NCBI GenBank assembly: GCA_947498155.1
Contig: CANMJD010000001.1
Span: 248,001 to 312,000, forward strand
Length of the DNA: 64,000 nt
Reading direction: 5' to 3'
DNA from: an uncultured Pseudoruegeria sp.
Lineage (GTDB): Bacteria; Pseudomonadota; Alphaproteobacteria; Rhodobacterales; Rhodobacteraceae
In this document: positions 11,057 through 21,817 of the stretch, piece after piece
Numbering within the stretch: the stretch's first letter is position 1
How the letters are laid out: each line of letters begins with the position of its first letter
Translations under genes and position numbers: made by a program
The notes under the pieces: model-generated
What the model was told of the DNA's origin: nothing
Seen by the model: the letters and a program-made list of their open reading frames with translations, nothing else
Database searches by the model: none

Positions 11057-11926
11057 ATGAAACTTCCGTTCGATGGGGCCATCACGGATTTCTATGAAAA
11101 CCACGCCCCCACACAGGTGCAAAACGCGGTACGGGATGCCAATAAAAAGGACATCCTGTCTGAAACCTATCCCTATCAAAAAATGCTGGAGCGTAAAGAA
11201 TACGAAAGGCAGATGGATCTTTTGCAGCGAGAGCTGGTCAAACTGCAAACCGATGTGCGCAAAACCGGTAAACGGGTTGTGGTGCTTTTTGAAGGGCGCG
11301 ATGCGGCCGGTAAAGGCGGTACGATTTCACGTTTCCGCCAGAACCTGAACCCGCGCCATGCCCGCGTTGTGGCCCTGCCAAAGCCCACGGACCGCGAACA
11401 AGGGGAATGGTATTTTCAGCGGTATATCAAACACCTACCCACCGAAGGTGAGATTATATTCTTTGACCGAAGCTGGTATAACCGCGCCGTAGTAGAGCAT
11501 GTTTTCAACTTCTGCACCCCGCCCCAGCGCGAGCATTTCTTTGCCCAACTTCCGGGGTTTGAGCAGGCCTTGGTGGGCGAAGGGCTACATTTTTCAAAAA
11601 TTTGGCTCAATGTTGGTCAAGCCGAACAGCTACGCCGGTTTCTGGATCGTGAACAAGACCCGTTAAAACAATGGAAACTCAGTGGTATTGACGTCAAAGG
11701 CCTGCATAAATGGGACGCCTATTCCGACGCCATCAAAGAGACCTTTGCCCGTAGCCATTCCGCCACAGCCCCTTGGACGATCATCCGCTCGGATGACAAA
11801 AAACGCGCCCGTATCGCAGCCATCCAATCTGTTCTGCGCGGCATTGATTACGAAAACAAAGACTCAGAAGCCCTTGGAAAAGCAGATAGAAACATCTGTG
11901 GCGGACCGGACATGTGGGATGCCTAA
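11057..11926 (+). CDS. ppk2: polyphosphate kinase 2
   Basis: [13 protein letters not shown] Walker [18 protein letters not shown]2 family. Confidence 0.94.
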   Translation: MKLPFDGAITDFYENHAPTQVQNAVRDANKKDILSETYPYQKMLERKEYERQMDLLQRELVKLQTDVRKTGKRVVVLFEGRDAAGKGGTISRFRQNLNPRHARVVALPKPTDREQGEWYFQRYIKHLPTEGEIIFFDRSWYNRAVVEHVFNFCTPPQREHFFAQLPGFEQALVGEGLHFSKIWLNVGQAEQLRRFLDREQDPLKQWKLSGIDVKGLHKWDAYSDAIKETFARSHSATAPWTIIRSDDKKRARIAAIQSVLRGIDYENKDSEALGKADRNICGGPDMWDA

Positions 11927-12536
11927 ACGCGGCTATCACCACGGCAATCTGCGTGCCGCTCTAATGGATGCGGCGCTGATCCTGATTAAGGAGAAAGGCC
12001 CCAACGGCTTTACGCTGTCAGAGGCTGCCAAGAATGCCGGCGTCACCCCGGCGGCTGTCTATCGGCATTATCAGGGCCGCGAGGATTTGATCGCAGAGGC
12101 CGCCCTGCAGGGGTTTGAAATGTTCGCCGACCTGCTGGAATATGCCTATGAGACCGGCCAACCGTCTGATCTGGCATCTTTTGAAGCCACGGGCCGCGCC
12201 TATCTGGCCTTTGCCCGCCGCCATCCGGGCCACTATGTTGCGATGTTTGAATCCGGTATCTCGGTGAACCGCACACCTGAACTGGCCGCCGCGTCCAAAC
12301 GCGCTTTGGGGGTGTTGGAACGGGCGGCGCAAAAGCTGACCGCCCATATTCCCGCCAGTAAACGCCCGCCCGCAACCATGGTTGCCGCCCATATCTGGGC
12401 TATGAGCCATGGGGTGGTCGAGCTTTTTGCCCGTGGCGCGCCGGGCACCAAATCGCCCTACCCACCCGAGGATTTGCTGGAAGGCGGGATTGGGGTTTAC
12501 CTGCGCGGTCTTGGACTGATTACGGCTGACGAGTGA
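11919..12536 (+). CDS. TetR/AcrR family transcriptional regulator
   Basis: HTH region [34 protein letters not shown] at 11919 overlaps the ppk2 stop. Confidence 0.87.
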   Translation: MPKRGYHHGNLRAALMDAALILIKEKGPNGFTLSEAAKNAGVTPAAVYRHYQGREDLIAEAALQGFEMFADLLEYAYETGQPSDLASFEATGRAYLAFARRHPGHYVAMFESGISVNRTPELAAASKRALGVLERAAQKLTAHIPASKRPPATMVAAHIWAMSHGVVELFARGAPGTKSPYPPEDLLEGGIGVYLRGLGLITADE

Positions 12537-14506
12537 TGCACTACAGAAAAGAAATAGACGGGCTTCGGGCAATTGCCGTTGTGCCGGTGATTTTATTCCA
12601 CGCTGGCTTGGGCCCCTTTAGCGGCGGCTATGTCGGGGTCGATATCTTTTTTGTGATCAGCGGCTATCTGATCACCAGCATCCTGATCGAGGATCTGGAC
12701 AAGGGGCAGTTTTCCCTGCTGCAGTTTTACGAAAGGCGCGCACGCCGCATCCTGCCTGCGCTGTTCTTTGTTCTGGCCTTTTGCTGTGTTTTTGCCACCC
12801 TGTGGATTCCTCCCGAAGGCTATAAAGCTTTTGGTGAGGGTTTGGCCTCGGTCATCCTGTTTGCTTCAAACATCTTCTTCTGGAGCAAAACCGATTATTT
12901 CGCCCCTTCTTCAGAGGAAAACCCGCTGCTGCATACGTGGAGCCTCGCTGTAGAAGAGCAATATTATCTGATTTTCCCAATCCTGTTGTTTCTCATTTGG
13001 CGATTTGGACCCTCTCGCGTCATGGGCCTGTTCGTGGCGCTGTCGCTGATCAGCCTGACCGTGTCTATCTCTTGGGCGCAAAACCATGCCTCTGCCGGTT
13101 TTTTCCTTCTGCCCGCCCGCGCTTGGGAGCTGTTTGCAGGCTCAATATGCGCGCTTCTTTTGATCAAGAAAAAGATTCAGCCCAATGTGCTGTTCGCCTT
13201 TGTGGGACTGATTTGCATTCTGGCATCGGTGTTCCTGTTTGACGAAACCACACCGTTTCCTTCTTTTTATGCGATCTTGCCGGTTTTGGGGACGGCATTG
13301 ATCATTCTGTTTGCCCGCGAAGGCAACGTCGTGGCGCGCCTCTTGTCGCTAAAGGCATGTGTTGGCATCGGGCTGATCAGCTATTCGGCCTATCTCTGGC
13401 ATCATCCGCTGTTTGCTTTTGCCAGACTTCGCAGCCTGTCCGCACCCGAAGCCGAGGTTTTTCTCCTTTTGACCGTGCTGACCTTTTGCATGGCCTACCT
13501 CAGCTGGCGGTTTATCGAGCGCCCGTTTCGCGGAGCTGCGGGGGCCAAACGCTTTAGCCGCCGCGCTATATTCAAGCAGAGCACTGCCGGAATGGGTCTT
13601 TTTCTGGTTATTGGGGGGATTGCCGGGTTTACCGATGGTCTCAGAAACCGTTTTCCGGCGGAAATTGTCGACATCTTGGAAAGTGCCGACCGCATTCGCG
13701 ACCGCAGCCCCTGTTTTATCTCTCAGATCGCAGCGTTTGATACGCAGGTGTCCGAGTGTCTTTTGACCCTTGATCAACAGCAGCCTCTGACGGTCTTTTT
13801 CGGGGATTCCCATGCCACCGGCATCAGCAAAGACCTCAGGGCGGCCCTTGCCGCAGAAAATCAGGGTTTGATCACCTTTCAGCAAAACGGCTGTTTGCCA
13901 GTTGCAGGCATCCGGCGGGAAAGAAGACCCTATCCCAACCCCTGCACCGCATTTGTAGAGGCTGCCAATGCAGTGATCAAACAGCTGCACCCGAAGGCGG
14001 TGGTGTTAACGGGGCGGTGGGCGCTTGGCCTGGAAGGCACACGTTTTAACAATCAGGAAGGCGGTATCGAATATGGCGACAATAATATTGCCGTGCCGGC
14101 ACCGTCTTCTTTGGCCGCAACCGTTGAAGAACAGATCAACGCCAGCCTGACCGATTTGGCCACACATACCAGCAAACTGGTGATAATCTCGCAAATCCCC
14201 GAAGCCGGATGGTCTGTTCCAGACCGCTTTATCAAGCAATTGCTCTGGGGCGATGGCACGCCTTTGCTGACAACAAGCCACGATGTTTACCAACAGCGCA
14301 ACGCCGCGACGCAAGCACTTTGGCAGTCTTTTTCGAGCGTTGAAAACATTGCGATTGTCCCTGCGGATGCTGTCTTTTGCAATCAAGAGAAAATCGGCAG
14401 ATGCATTAATGCCGCCGGAACCACAGTGTATTACAGTGATGACGACCACGTCAGCCCCGCCGGTTCAAAGCGTATCGTTGATCATCTGATGACGGTTTTG
14501 CCCTAA
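12533..14506 (+). CDS. acyltransferase 3 (OafA/YrhL) with C-terminal SGNH domain
   Basis: YRKEIDGLRAIAVVPVILFHAG; multi-TM; SGNH-like FFGDSHATG. Confidence 0.93.
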   Translation: MMHYRKEIDGLRAIAVVPVILFHAGLGPFSGGYVGVDIFFVISGYLITSILIEDLDKGQFSLLQFYERRARRILPALFFVLAFCCVFATLWIPPEGYKAFGEGLASVILFASNIFFWSKTDYFAPSSEENPLLHTWSLAVEEQYYLIFPILLFLIWRFGPSRVMGLFVALSLISLTVSISWAQNHASAGFFLLPARAWELFAGSICALLLIKKKIQPNVLFAFVGLICILASVFLFDETTPFPSFYAILPVLGTALIILFAREGNVVARLLSLKACVGIGLISYSAYLWHHPLFAFARLRSLSAPEAEVFLLLTVLTFCMAYLSWRFIERPFRGAAGAKRFSRRAIFKQSTAGMGLFLVIGGIAGFTDGLRNRFPAEIVDILESADRIRDRSPCFISQIAAFDTQVSECLLTLDQQQPLTVFFGDSHATGISKDLRAALAAENQGLITFQQNGCLPVAGIRRERRPYPNPCTAFVEAANAVIKQLHPKAVVLTGRWALGLEGTRFNNQEGGIEYGDNNIAVPAPSSLAATVEEQINASLTDLATHTSKLVIISQIPEAGWSVPDRFIKQLLWGDGTPLLTTSHDVYQQRNAATQALWQSFSSVENIAIVPADAVFCNQEKIGRCINAAGTTVYYSDDDHVSPAGSKRIVDHLMTVLP

Positions 14507-14509
14507 ACA

Positions 14510-14537
14510 AAAAGGCCCGCCAAATGGCGAGCCTTTT
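14510..14537. terminator. bidirectional terminator between the acyltransferase gene and rpsI
   Basis: AAAAGGCcCGCC-aaat-GGCGaGCCTTTT between convergent genes. Confidence 0.8.
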
Positions 14538-14558
14538 GAAGTCTTATACGCGTAAAGA

Positions 14559-15041
14559 TTAACGCTTGGAGAACTGGAAGGAACGACGCGCTTTGCGCTT
14601 ACCGAACTTCTTACGTTCAACAACACGGCTGTCGCGTGTCAGGAAGCCAGCGGCTTTCAGAGCGCCCCGCAAGGAGGGTTCATAAAGCTGCAGCGCTTTA
14701 GAGATACCGTGACGTACCGCACCAGCTTGGCCGGACAGACCGCCGCCTTTGACTGTTGCAACAACGTCAAATTCGCCTTCGACACCGGCAACCTGAAACG
14801 GCTGGCGCAGGATCATCTGCAGAACCGGACGGGCAAAATAAACCGGCATGTCTTTGCCGTTTACGGAAACCTTACCGGAACCCGGTTTGATCCAGACGCG
14901 GGCAACCGCATCTTTCCGTTTGCCAGTCGCATAAGAGCGACCAAATTCGTCACGCACAGGCTCGCGCGGGGCTTCGATTTCTACAACGGCTTCGGAGACA
15001 GCGGCGTTGAGATCTTCAAGTGTGTTGATTTCATCAGCCAT
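14559..15041 (-). CDS. rpsI: 30S ribosomal protein S9
   Basis: [27 protein letters not shown] ... [16 protein letters not shown]. Confidence 0.98.
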   Translation of the reverse strand: MADEINTLEDLNAAVSEAVVEIEAPREPVRDEFGRSYATGKRKDAVARVWIKPGSGKVSVNGKDMPVYFARPVLQMILRQPFQVAGVEGEFDVVATVKGGGLSGQAGAVRHGISKALQLYEPSLRGALKAAGFLTRDSRVVERKKFGKRKARRSFQFSKR

Positions 15042-15044
15042 GGA

Positions 15045-15506
15045 TTAGCTCCGGGTGTTTTTCTTGTTCATGGACTTCACGTCCAGAACTTCAGGGGACT
15101 GGGCTTCATGCGGGTGATCTGTACCAGCATATACGCGCAGATTGGTCATCAGCTGACGGGACAGGCGGTTGCCTGGCAGCATGCGCTGAACGGCTTTGGT
15201 CACAACGCGCTCGGGGTAAGCACCCTCAAGGATCTGACCTGCAGTACGCTCTTTCAAACCACCGGGGTGGCCTGTGTGGCGATAGTAGATTTTGTCAGTG
15301 CGTTTTTTGCCGGACAGTTGGATTTTGTCGGCGTTGATCACAATCACGTTGTCGCCTGTATCCATATGTGGAGTAAAGGAGGCTTTGTGCTTGCCGCGCA
15401 GACGCATGGCGATGATCGACGCAAGACGGCCCAGAACAACGCCTTCGGCGTCGATCAGGATCCATTTCTTGTCGATATCCGCCGGAGTAGCGGTAAATGT
15501 TTTCAT
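15045..15506 (-). CDS. rplM: 50S ribosomal protein L13
   Basis: [30 protein letters not shown]... Confidence 0.98.
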   Translation of the reverse strand: MKTFTATPADIDKKWILIDAEGVVLGRLASIIAMRLRGKHKASFTPHMDTGDNVIVINADKIQLSGKKRTDKIYYRHTGHPGGLKERTAGQILEGAYPERVVTKAVQRMLPGNRLSRQLMTNLRVYAGTDHPHEAQSPEVLDVKSMNKKNTRS

Positions 15507-15674
15507 GGTTTTAACCCTAGGTTTTGGGTGTCACAACAGGCCCATGCCAGTGTGCAATCTCGATGGCGCGGTTCTAAAGGTTTTAGACGCGCAGTCAAGC
15601 GGCGTTTGTGTTAATTAATTAAGCAAAATCAGTGGGATAAAAATAAGGTATTATTATACCCCACATTTTCACCC

Positions 15675-17069
15675 CTAAACTTCGATACTATCAACGGGGT
15701 TTGACAGCAGATCGGCTAATTCGGTCAGACCTTGCTCAAATTGGGCCGGTGAAATCTGTCCGTTGATGGCAATACGGATCGCATGGGGGGCCTTGCCGTC
15801 GATCAGGGCAAAGTCATCAGCAGAGCGTACCCGTACCCCACGCCGTTCCGCTGCCCGACAAAAAGCCGACGCCCGCCAGCCCCGCGGCAGGCGCAGCCAG
15901 ATCAGTGGCACCCCCTGACGCCACGACAGATCAAAGCCGCCAAGGATATTCACGGCCCGTCGCACATAATCATCCACCCGCATCTGCACCGCCCGGGCCA
16001 CCTCTCGGGCGCTCGGGTCGTTCAGCATATGGGTCGCCAAGCGGGCCACTGGCACGGCCAAACCAAAACTGGAATGTTGCCGCGTACGTCGCAAATCCGC
16101 CGCCCAGCCTTTAGGCGCAACGGCATACCCCACGCGCAAAGAAGGTGTCAGCTCTTTTGAGAAGGACGAGATATACCAGGCACATTCCGGGATCAGCGCA
16201 CGATAGCCGGGCAGCCGGTTATCGCCCATGCGGTAACAATCATCCTCGATGACATGAAGCTTGTGCCGTGAAATAATCTCGGCCAGTTCACGCCGCCGCT
16301 CCAACGTGGTTTGCGCCACCGTCGGATTATGAATTTCCGGAGAGGTACAAAGCAGCTGCCCGCCATAGGTATGGATGGCCTCATGCAGAGCATCGGGCCG
16401 CAGCCCCGCGTCATCGCTGGCAATACTGACAATTTTCGCCCGCGACAGCCGAGCGGCATGGCGAAAACCGGCATAAGATAATTCTTCGGCAAAAACGACC
16501 GGTTCCTTGCCGCGCAATACCGTTTGGAAAATCAACGAAATGGCGTTCTGGCCACCATGTGTCAATACAATGTCATCCGGCGCAAAAGCACCTATGTCCT
16601 GATGGTTTAGCCACTGATGCACGGCTTCCCGTGCCGGTTGATCCGATTGTTCATTTGGATAACCGTTGCACAGGGATTCGATCGGCTCTTGCAGCATCGC
16701 ATCCAATGCGGATCGCAACAACTGCCCCTGCCCCATATCCGGCAAGCTCGGGCTCAGCAGGTTCACCTCAGAGGCCCACGGCAAGGTTTCCGGGTCCTCT
16801 GCTGGACCGGTTAAAGGGACGATCCTATCGGACACAAAGGTACCGCGCCCGACCTCGGCCCGCAGAACACCTTCATCTGTAAGGATTTTATAGGCCCGTG
16901 CCACGGTGCCCGGCGTCACTTGCAGCGACCACGCCAGCGTGCGCACCGGTGGGAGTTTCTCGCCTTGTTCAAGCTGCCCTTCGGATATGGCGCGCTTCAG
17001 CGCCTCCAGCAGCAGTTGATATTTCGGACCCGTGGCGGTGGATAGATCAGGATGCCAAATTGTATTCAT
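15675..17069 (-). CDS. MocR-type regulator (GntR HTH plus PLP aminotransferase-like domain)
   Basis: N-terminal LEQGEKLPPVRTLAWSLQVTPGTVARAY wHTH; aminotransferase fold with SSFSKELTPSLRVGY. Confidence 0.94.
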   Translation of the reverse strand: MNTIWHPDLSTATGPKYQLLLEALKRAISEGQLEQGEKLPPVRTLAWSLQVTPGTVARAYKILTDEGVLRAEVGRGTFVSDRIVPLTGPAEDPETLPWASEVNLLSPSLPDMGQGQLLRSALDAMLQEPIESLCNGYPNEQSDQPAREAVHQWLNHQDIGAFAPDDIVLTHGGQNAISLIFQTVLRGKEPVVFAEELSYAGFRHAARLSRAKIVSIASDDAGLRPDALHEAIHTYGGQLLCTSPEIHNPTVAQTTLERRRELAEIISRHKLHVIEDDCYRMGDNRLPGYRALIPECAWYISSFSKELTPSLRVGYAVAPKGWAADLRRTRQHSSFGLAVPVARLATHMLNDPSAREVARAVQMRVDDYVRRAVNILGGFDLSWRQGVPLIWLRLPRGWRASAFCRAAERRGVRVRSADDFALIDGKAPHAIRIAINGQISPAQFEQGLTELADLLSNPVDSIEV

Positions 17070-17149
17070 TACAATCTTTCATTGGACTGCATTGTATCGC
17101 GTGTGTATGAACAATTTGTAGCATATCGCTACCATTGTATCAATACAAT
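17059..17149. promoter_or_regulatory. ATTGTAT/ATACAAT operator cluster between the MocR and DUF1127 genes
   Basis: ATTGTATTCATTACAAT at 17059-17075; half-site ATTGTATCGC at 17091-17100; ATTGTAT-ca-ATACAAT at 17134-17149. Confidence 0.5.
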
Positions 17150-17168
17150 TATTCAAAGGAGAGTCCCA

Positions 17169-17402
17169 ATGGCACGCCCATTGTCCCAGCACAGCCGGAA
17201 CATCCAGTTCCTTGAAGCAAATCATCCCCTGCCCGCTCTTGGCGAAGCGGCGGTCGGTTTTGCGGTGCTGCTGACGAAGTGGCGCCTGCGCTCTCATACC
17301 CGAATGGTGCTTAAACAATTGACGGATTCCGAGTTGAAAGACATCGGATTGTCACGACGGCAAGCTAATACGGAGGCACGCCGTCTGTTCTGGCAGACCT
17401 GA
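17169..17402 (+). CDS. DUF1127 domain protein
   Basis: MVLKQLTDSELKDIGLSRRQANTEARRLFWQT matches the DUF1127 pattern. Confidence 0.85.
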   Translation: MARPLSQHSRNIQFLEANHPLPALGEAAVGFAVLLTKWRLRSHTRMVLKQLTDSELKDIGLSRRQANTEARRLFWQT

Positions 17403-17432
17403 CATCCCCGTCAGTCTGAAAGAACACTACTG

Positions 17433-17463
17433 GACCGGTGGTTTACCTCCCACCGGTCTTTTT
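17433..17463 (+). terminator. Rho-independent terminator after the DUF1127 gene
   Basis: GACCGGTGG-tttacctc-CCACCGGTC then TTTTT. Confidence 0.85.
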
Positions 17464-17467
17464 CCGT

Positions 17468-17884
17468 TCAATCTGTTTGTTTTGGCGGGATCGAATAGGT
17501 CATGCTGGCCCGCGCCACGGGATCATCCTGACCGACCGAATACAGCAGCACATCCCCAACCGCCAGAACCCGTCCAAGCTTCAGCAATCGGCATTTTGCG
17601 ATCACATCCGCGCCGTCTTTGGGTTTGCGCAGAAAATCAAGAGAGGCACTGGTGGTGACGGTCAAAGCCTTGGGCCCGATGCGCGATAGGATGGTCAGAT
17701 AGACCGCCACATCCGCCAAACCAAACATCGACGGCCCCGACACCGTGCCACCGGGGCGCAAATGCCGCTCTGCCACCCGCAGGCGCAGGGTTAGCCCTTC
17801 TTCTGAGACCTGATCCACGACGAAATCCTCAACGGCCTGCGGAAAACTCGTGTGCAAAAACGCCGTCAGCGCGGCTTCGTCCAT
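17468..17884 (-). CDS. PaaI-family thioesterase
   Basis: Hotdog-fold pattern LRPGGTVSGPSMFGLADVAVYLTIL. Confidence 0.78.
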   Translation of the reverse strand: MDEAALTAFLHTSFPQAVEDFVVDQVSEEGLTLRLRVAERHLRPGGTVSGPSMFGLADVAVYLTILSRIGPKALTVTTSASLDFLRKPKDGADVIAKCRLLKLGRVLAVGDVLLYSVGQDDPVARASMTYSIPPKQTD

Positions 17885-17908
17885 TATGATTCCGTGTTTG
17901 CCCATCCG

Positions 17909-19387
17909 CTATACCCCGTAAAGGGCGCTGAATTTCGCCTCCAGATAATCCAGCAACGGGCCCTCGTTGGGTTCAAAACCACACGCATGGGTGATGGTCT
18001 CTTTTGGTGTGCGCAGCCCGCCGTGCTGTTGCAGATTTTCGCGCAGCCACCCTGTCGCTGCCGTGGTATCGCCTTGGGCCAATTGCGCATCCAAATCCGG
18101 CAATGCCGCGCGCATCGCCTTATTCAGGCAACCGGCATAGACATTGCCTAAGGTATAGGTCGGGAAATAGCCAAACAGCCCCACGGACCAATGCACATCC
18201 TGAAGCACACCATTTGACGGTCTATCCACGGCGACGCCAAAATCGGCCTTAAATCGTTCGTTCCACGCGGATTGCAGATCGGCCACTTGCAGATCACCGG
18301 CAATGATTTTGCGCTCCAAATCAAACCGCAGAAGGACATGTAGATTGTAATGCACCTCATCTGCCTCGGTGCGAATGTAACCAGAGCCAACACGGTTCAC
18401 TGTACGATAGAAATCTCGGGCATTTGTAACGCCGAATTCGCCGAATTCAGTCTTCATCGCCTCATAAAGCCAGCCGGTAAAAGCTTCGCCCCGCCCCAAT
18501 TGGTTTTCATAGATACGGCTCTGGCTTTCATGCACCCCCATCGAAACCCCGCGCCCCAGTGGCGTCAGGTGGTAGGCGTCCGAAATCCCCTGCTCATAGC
18601 AGGCGTGGCCAACCTCATGGATAGTGGAATAGAAGCAATTGAACGGGTCCTGCGCGGCGGTGCGGGTGGTGATGCGCACATCTTGGCCTGAACCGGAAGA
18701 AAACGGGTGCACCGCTTTATCCAGCCGTCCGGTGTTGAAATCATAGCCAAAACGCTTGGCCAGTTCATGGGTCAGCGCCATTTGCTTATCTTCGTCAAAC
18801 GAGCCGGATAGCGCCGCCGGTTGATCCGGAGCCGCCAGTAGTTTTTCACGCAACGCCACAAGTCGTGGACGCAAGGCGCCAAACATCGCCTCAAGCTCGG
18901 CCCCCGTGGCCCCGGGTTCATAGTCGTTCAGCAAGGCGTCATATAAATCGCCGCCTTCAGCCAGCGCCGCTGCCTCTTCGCGGCGCAGATCGACCACTTT
19001 TGTCAACGTCGGCGCAAAAGCGTCGAAATCCTCATTGGCGCGGGCTTCAGCCCAGATGCCCTGTGCAACCGAGGTTTCACGCGCCAAGGCCGCAGCCAAG
19101 GCGGCGGGCACTTTGGTATTGCGGGTATAGGATTTTTGAACGTGGTCCAGATAGGACAGATCGGCCTGCGACAGCCCCTCTGTCGGGATCGCGGCCAGCC
19201 AGTCACCGATTTTCGGATCGGTGCGCCGGGCATGGAGCACGGTTTCCAGCGCGGCCATTTCTTCTCCGCGTTGGGCGGCCGCGCCGCGGGGCATCATGGT
19301 TTCCTGATCCCAACCCAAACGGCCAGAGATTTCACCAAGCGCAATCGTGTCACGCTGAAAGGCTTTCAGATCATCAAAGTCAGACAT
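17909..19387 (-). CDS. carboxypeptidase M32
   Basis: STIHEVGHACYEQGI (HExxH zone), MGVHESQSRIYEN. Confidence 0.95.
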   Translation of the reverse strand: MSDFDDLKAFQRDTIALGEISGRLGWDQETMMPRGAAAQRGEEMAALETVLHARRTDPKIGDWLAAIPTEGLSQADLSYLDHVQKSYTRNTKVPAALAAALARETSVAQGIWAEARANEDFDAFAPTLTKVVDLRREEAAALAEGGDLYDALLNDYEPGATGAELEAMFGALRPRLVALREKLLAAPDQPAALSGSFDEDKQMALTHELAKRFGYDFNTGRLDKAVHPFSSGSGQDVRITTRTAAQDPFNCFYSTIHEVGHACYEQGISDAYHLTPLGRGVSMGVHESQSRIYENQLGRGEAFTGWLYEAMKTEFGEFGVTNARDFYRTVNRVGSGYIRTEADEVHYNLHVLLRFDLERKIIAGDLQVADLQSAWNERFKADFGVAVDRPSNGVLQDVHWSVGLFGYFPTYTLGNVYAGCLNKAMRAALPDLDAQLAQGDTTAATGWLRENLQQHGGLRTPKETITHACGFEPNEGPLLDYLEAKFSALYGV

Positions 19388-20532
19388 CAACGTCTCCGGA
19401 TTTTTTGGGCAACAGGGTATTGAGCAGCAAAACGGGCGCGCAGGATCATCACCCAAAGCACAATGGCACCCCCTTGGTGCAGAATGGCAATATTCCACGG
19501 CGAGGCATGCATGACCGTAACGATGCCCAGAACGATCTGGCCAAACAGCATCACCGCCATCCAGTCAAAGGCGCGTTTGGTGGCATCATTTCCGCTCTGG
19601 CGGGACCGGCGCCAGACGATGATCCCAAAGATAAACAGCAGATAGCCCGCCATGCGGTGAATGAATTGCACCAGACCGGCGTTTTCAAAGAAATTGGTCC
19701 ACAGCGGGGTCAATGCAAACATGTCATCTGGCAGGAAGGACCCTGCCATCAACGGCCAGTCGATATACCCGCGTCCGGCATCAATGCCCGCTACCAAAGC
19801 GCCGATGAGAATTTGCAGGCCAGCGAAATGCATCAGGCCGGTGCTCATCGAAAACAGTTTGGGTTCGCGATTTCGGCGGGCTTGAAGTAATTCCCCCTCA
19901 GAGCGGGACAACTTGAGCATAAACCACGTAATCAAGCCGAGGATCACAAAGGCCAGCCCCAAATGGATCGCCAAGCGGTAGGAGGCCACCGAAATCATCC
20001 GCCCGGTCAGGCCAGATGACACCATCCACCAACCAATTGCGCCCTGAAGTCCGCCCAAAACACCCAATAAAAGTGTCGGCTTGGTCCAGCCGGTCGGCAT
20101 TTTGCGGAACGCCAGCAATCCAAAGAACCCGAGCGCCCAGACCAGTCCGACAAACCGGCCCAACTGTCTGTGTCCCCATTCCCACCAATAGATCGATTTA
20201 AATGCCTCCAGCGTCATGCCCTCATTGAGCAATTCATACTGCGGGATTTGCTTGTATTTCTCGAATTCCACCAGCCATGCGGCTTCATTCATCGGGGGAA
20301 CCGCGCCTTTTACAACATTCCATTCGGTGATCGACAAACCACTATCCGTCAGGCGGGTCATGCCACCGATCAGGATCATCGACGCCACAAGTATAAACAG
20401 CATCGCAAGCCAGATTTGAACTGCCCGCCTGCTGCCGGATTTTGCCCGATCAATCAATCCGGTTTGCGGTTTGCTTTCAGCCGGTTTGCTGTCGCTGTCA
20501 ACTTCTTCGAAAATGGAACGTTTCTGACTCAT
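19387..20532 (-). CDS. ctaA: heme A synthase (COX15/CtaA)
   Basis: MILIGGMTRLTDSGLSITEWNVVKGAVPP; multi-TM. Confidence 0.94.
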   Translation of the reverse strand: MSQKRSIFEEVDSDSKPAESKPQTGLIDRAKSGSRRAVQIWLAMLFILVASMILIGGMTRLTDSGLSITEWNVVKGAVPPMNEAAWLVEFEKYKQIPQYELLNEGMTLEAFKSIYWWEWGHRQLGRFVGLVWALGFFGLLAFRKMPTGWTKPTLLLGVLGGLQGAIGWWMVSSGLTGRMISVASYRLAIHLGLAFVILGLITWFMLKLSRSEGELLQARRNREPKLFSMSTGLMHFAGLQILIGALVAGIDAGRGYIDWPLMAGSFLPDDMFALTPLWTNFFENAGLVQFIHRMAGYLLFIFGIIVWRRSRQSGNDATKRAFDWMAVMLFGQIVLGIVTVMHASPWNIAILHQGGAIVLWVMILRARFAAQYPVAQKIRRR

Positions 20533-20612
20533 AAGGCCCTCTTTGGTATTGCGCCAAACGTAGGTCGCGCGCCCTGCAGGGGCAAGGGCTCTTGCGCGCC
20601 CGTCAAACAAGA

Positions 20613-21356
20613 CTAATCGCCGCGCTCTTTCCAGCGCACCATCTGGCGCAGTACCCCGTGCAGGGTTTGCACATCCGCCTTGGTCAGCCCCATGCGCGAC
20701 CACATATTGCGCAGGTTCAGTTTCATGCTGTCGGCCTTATGGTCGGGAAAGAAAAAGCCTGCCTCTTCAAGGCGTTCCTCAAAGTGATCGCCGAGTTTGG
20801 TGACTTCGATACCTTCGGCAAATTCGGTCTTGGCCATTTCCATGCGTTCGGCCACGACCTCTGCGGTCTGGCGCTGCCATTCATAGGACGTGAGCAGCAC
20901 ACATTGCGCCAGATTGAGCGAGGCAAATTCAGGATTGACCGGCACCGAGATGATCGCATTGGCGCGGGCGACATCGTCATTTTCAAGCCCTGCCCGTTCC
21001 GGCCCAAAAAGCACCGCCACCTTTTGGCCCTCGGCAATCATTTCGCGGGCCTTTTCCATGGCGCGTTCCGGACTGTAGACCGGTTTGGTCAAACCACGAT
21101 GGCGGGCCGTGGTGGCAAAAACATAGTTACAATCGGCGATTGCGGCGTCCAGATCATCGTGCAGCTGCGCTTCGTCCAACAACCGCCCCGCGCCTGAGGC
21201 CATGGCCACAGCCTTCTGGTTCGGCCAGCCGTCGCGCGGTGCAACGATGCGCATCCGGTCCAGCCCGAAGTTCCACATCGCTCGAGCGGCCCCGCCGATG
21301 TTTTCCCCCATCTGGGGGCGCACAAGGATCATGGCAGGCTGTTGTTTCGCGGTCAT
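20613..21356 (-). CDS. SPOUT tRNA/rRNA methyltransferase, TrmJ-like
   Basis: MILVRPQMGENIGGAARAMWNFGLDRMRIVAPRDGWPN; VLFGPERAGLENDDV. Confidence 0.87.
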   Translation of the reverse strand: MTAKQQPAMILVRPQMGENIGGAARAMWNFGLDRMRIVAPRDGWPNQKAVAMASGAGRLLDEAQLHDDLDAAIADCNYVFATTARHRGLTKPVYSPERAMEKAREMIAEGQKVAVLFGPERAGLENDDVARANAIISVPVNPEFASLNLAQCVLLTSYEWQRQTAEVVAERMEMAKTEFAEGIEVTKLGDHFEERLEEAGFFFPDHKADSMKLNLRNMWSRMGLTKADVQTLHGVLRQMVRWKERGD

Positions 21357-21430
21357 GGGGCACTCTCTGATTTCGAAAACGGGCAGCGGCGTGATACGCT
21401 GCCCCCCAAGCCAACGCAAGGAGACAAGTC

Positions 21431-21760
21431 ATGGCCTATGATGCAGGACAAGCCCAGATCATCCGCGATGCCTTGGGGGATCTGGATGGCATTACCGAAC
21501 GCAAGATGTTTGGCGGGCTGTGTTTTATGCTGCACGGGCATATGGTTTGCGGCGTGCATAAAGACGGTGGGATGTTTCGGGTCGGCAAGCCCCGTGAGGC
21601 CGAAGCGCTGTCCCTTTCCGGTGCCGCCCCTTTGTCGTTTACCGGTCGACCGATGGGCGGGATGATCGAGATCGAAGACGCGGGATTTAGTGACGAGGAA
21701 AATCTGGCAAAATGGATAGAATTATCCTTGCAGAACGCGCGATCTTTGCCTCCTAAGTAG
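21431..21760 (+). CDS. TfoX/Sxy N-terminal family protein
   Basis: ITERKMFGGLCFMLHGHMVCGV. Confidence 0.87.
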   Translation: MAYDAGQAQIIRDALGDLDGITERKMFGGLCFMLHGHMVCGVHKDGGMFRVGKPREAEALSLSGAAPLSFTGRPMGGMIEIEDAGFSDEENLAKWIELSLQNARSLPPK

Positions 21761-21817
21761 CCAATCGTTTCAAACCCCGTTATAGCAACGAAAACCATCA
21801 GAACAGGAGTTCGTCCC

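Noticed and set aside
14709-15614. 301-aa plus-strand ORF
   Set aside because: Antisense to rpsI and rplM, which are unambiguous; a by-product of codon usage.
18865-19890. 341-aa plus-strand ORF
   Set aside because: Antisense to carboxypeptidase M32 and ctaA; composition is Arg/Pro/His-rich, as expected of a shadow frame.
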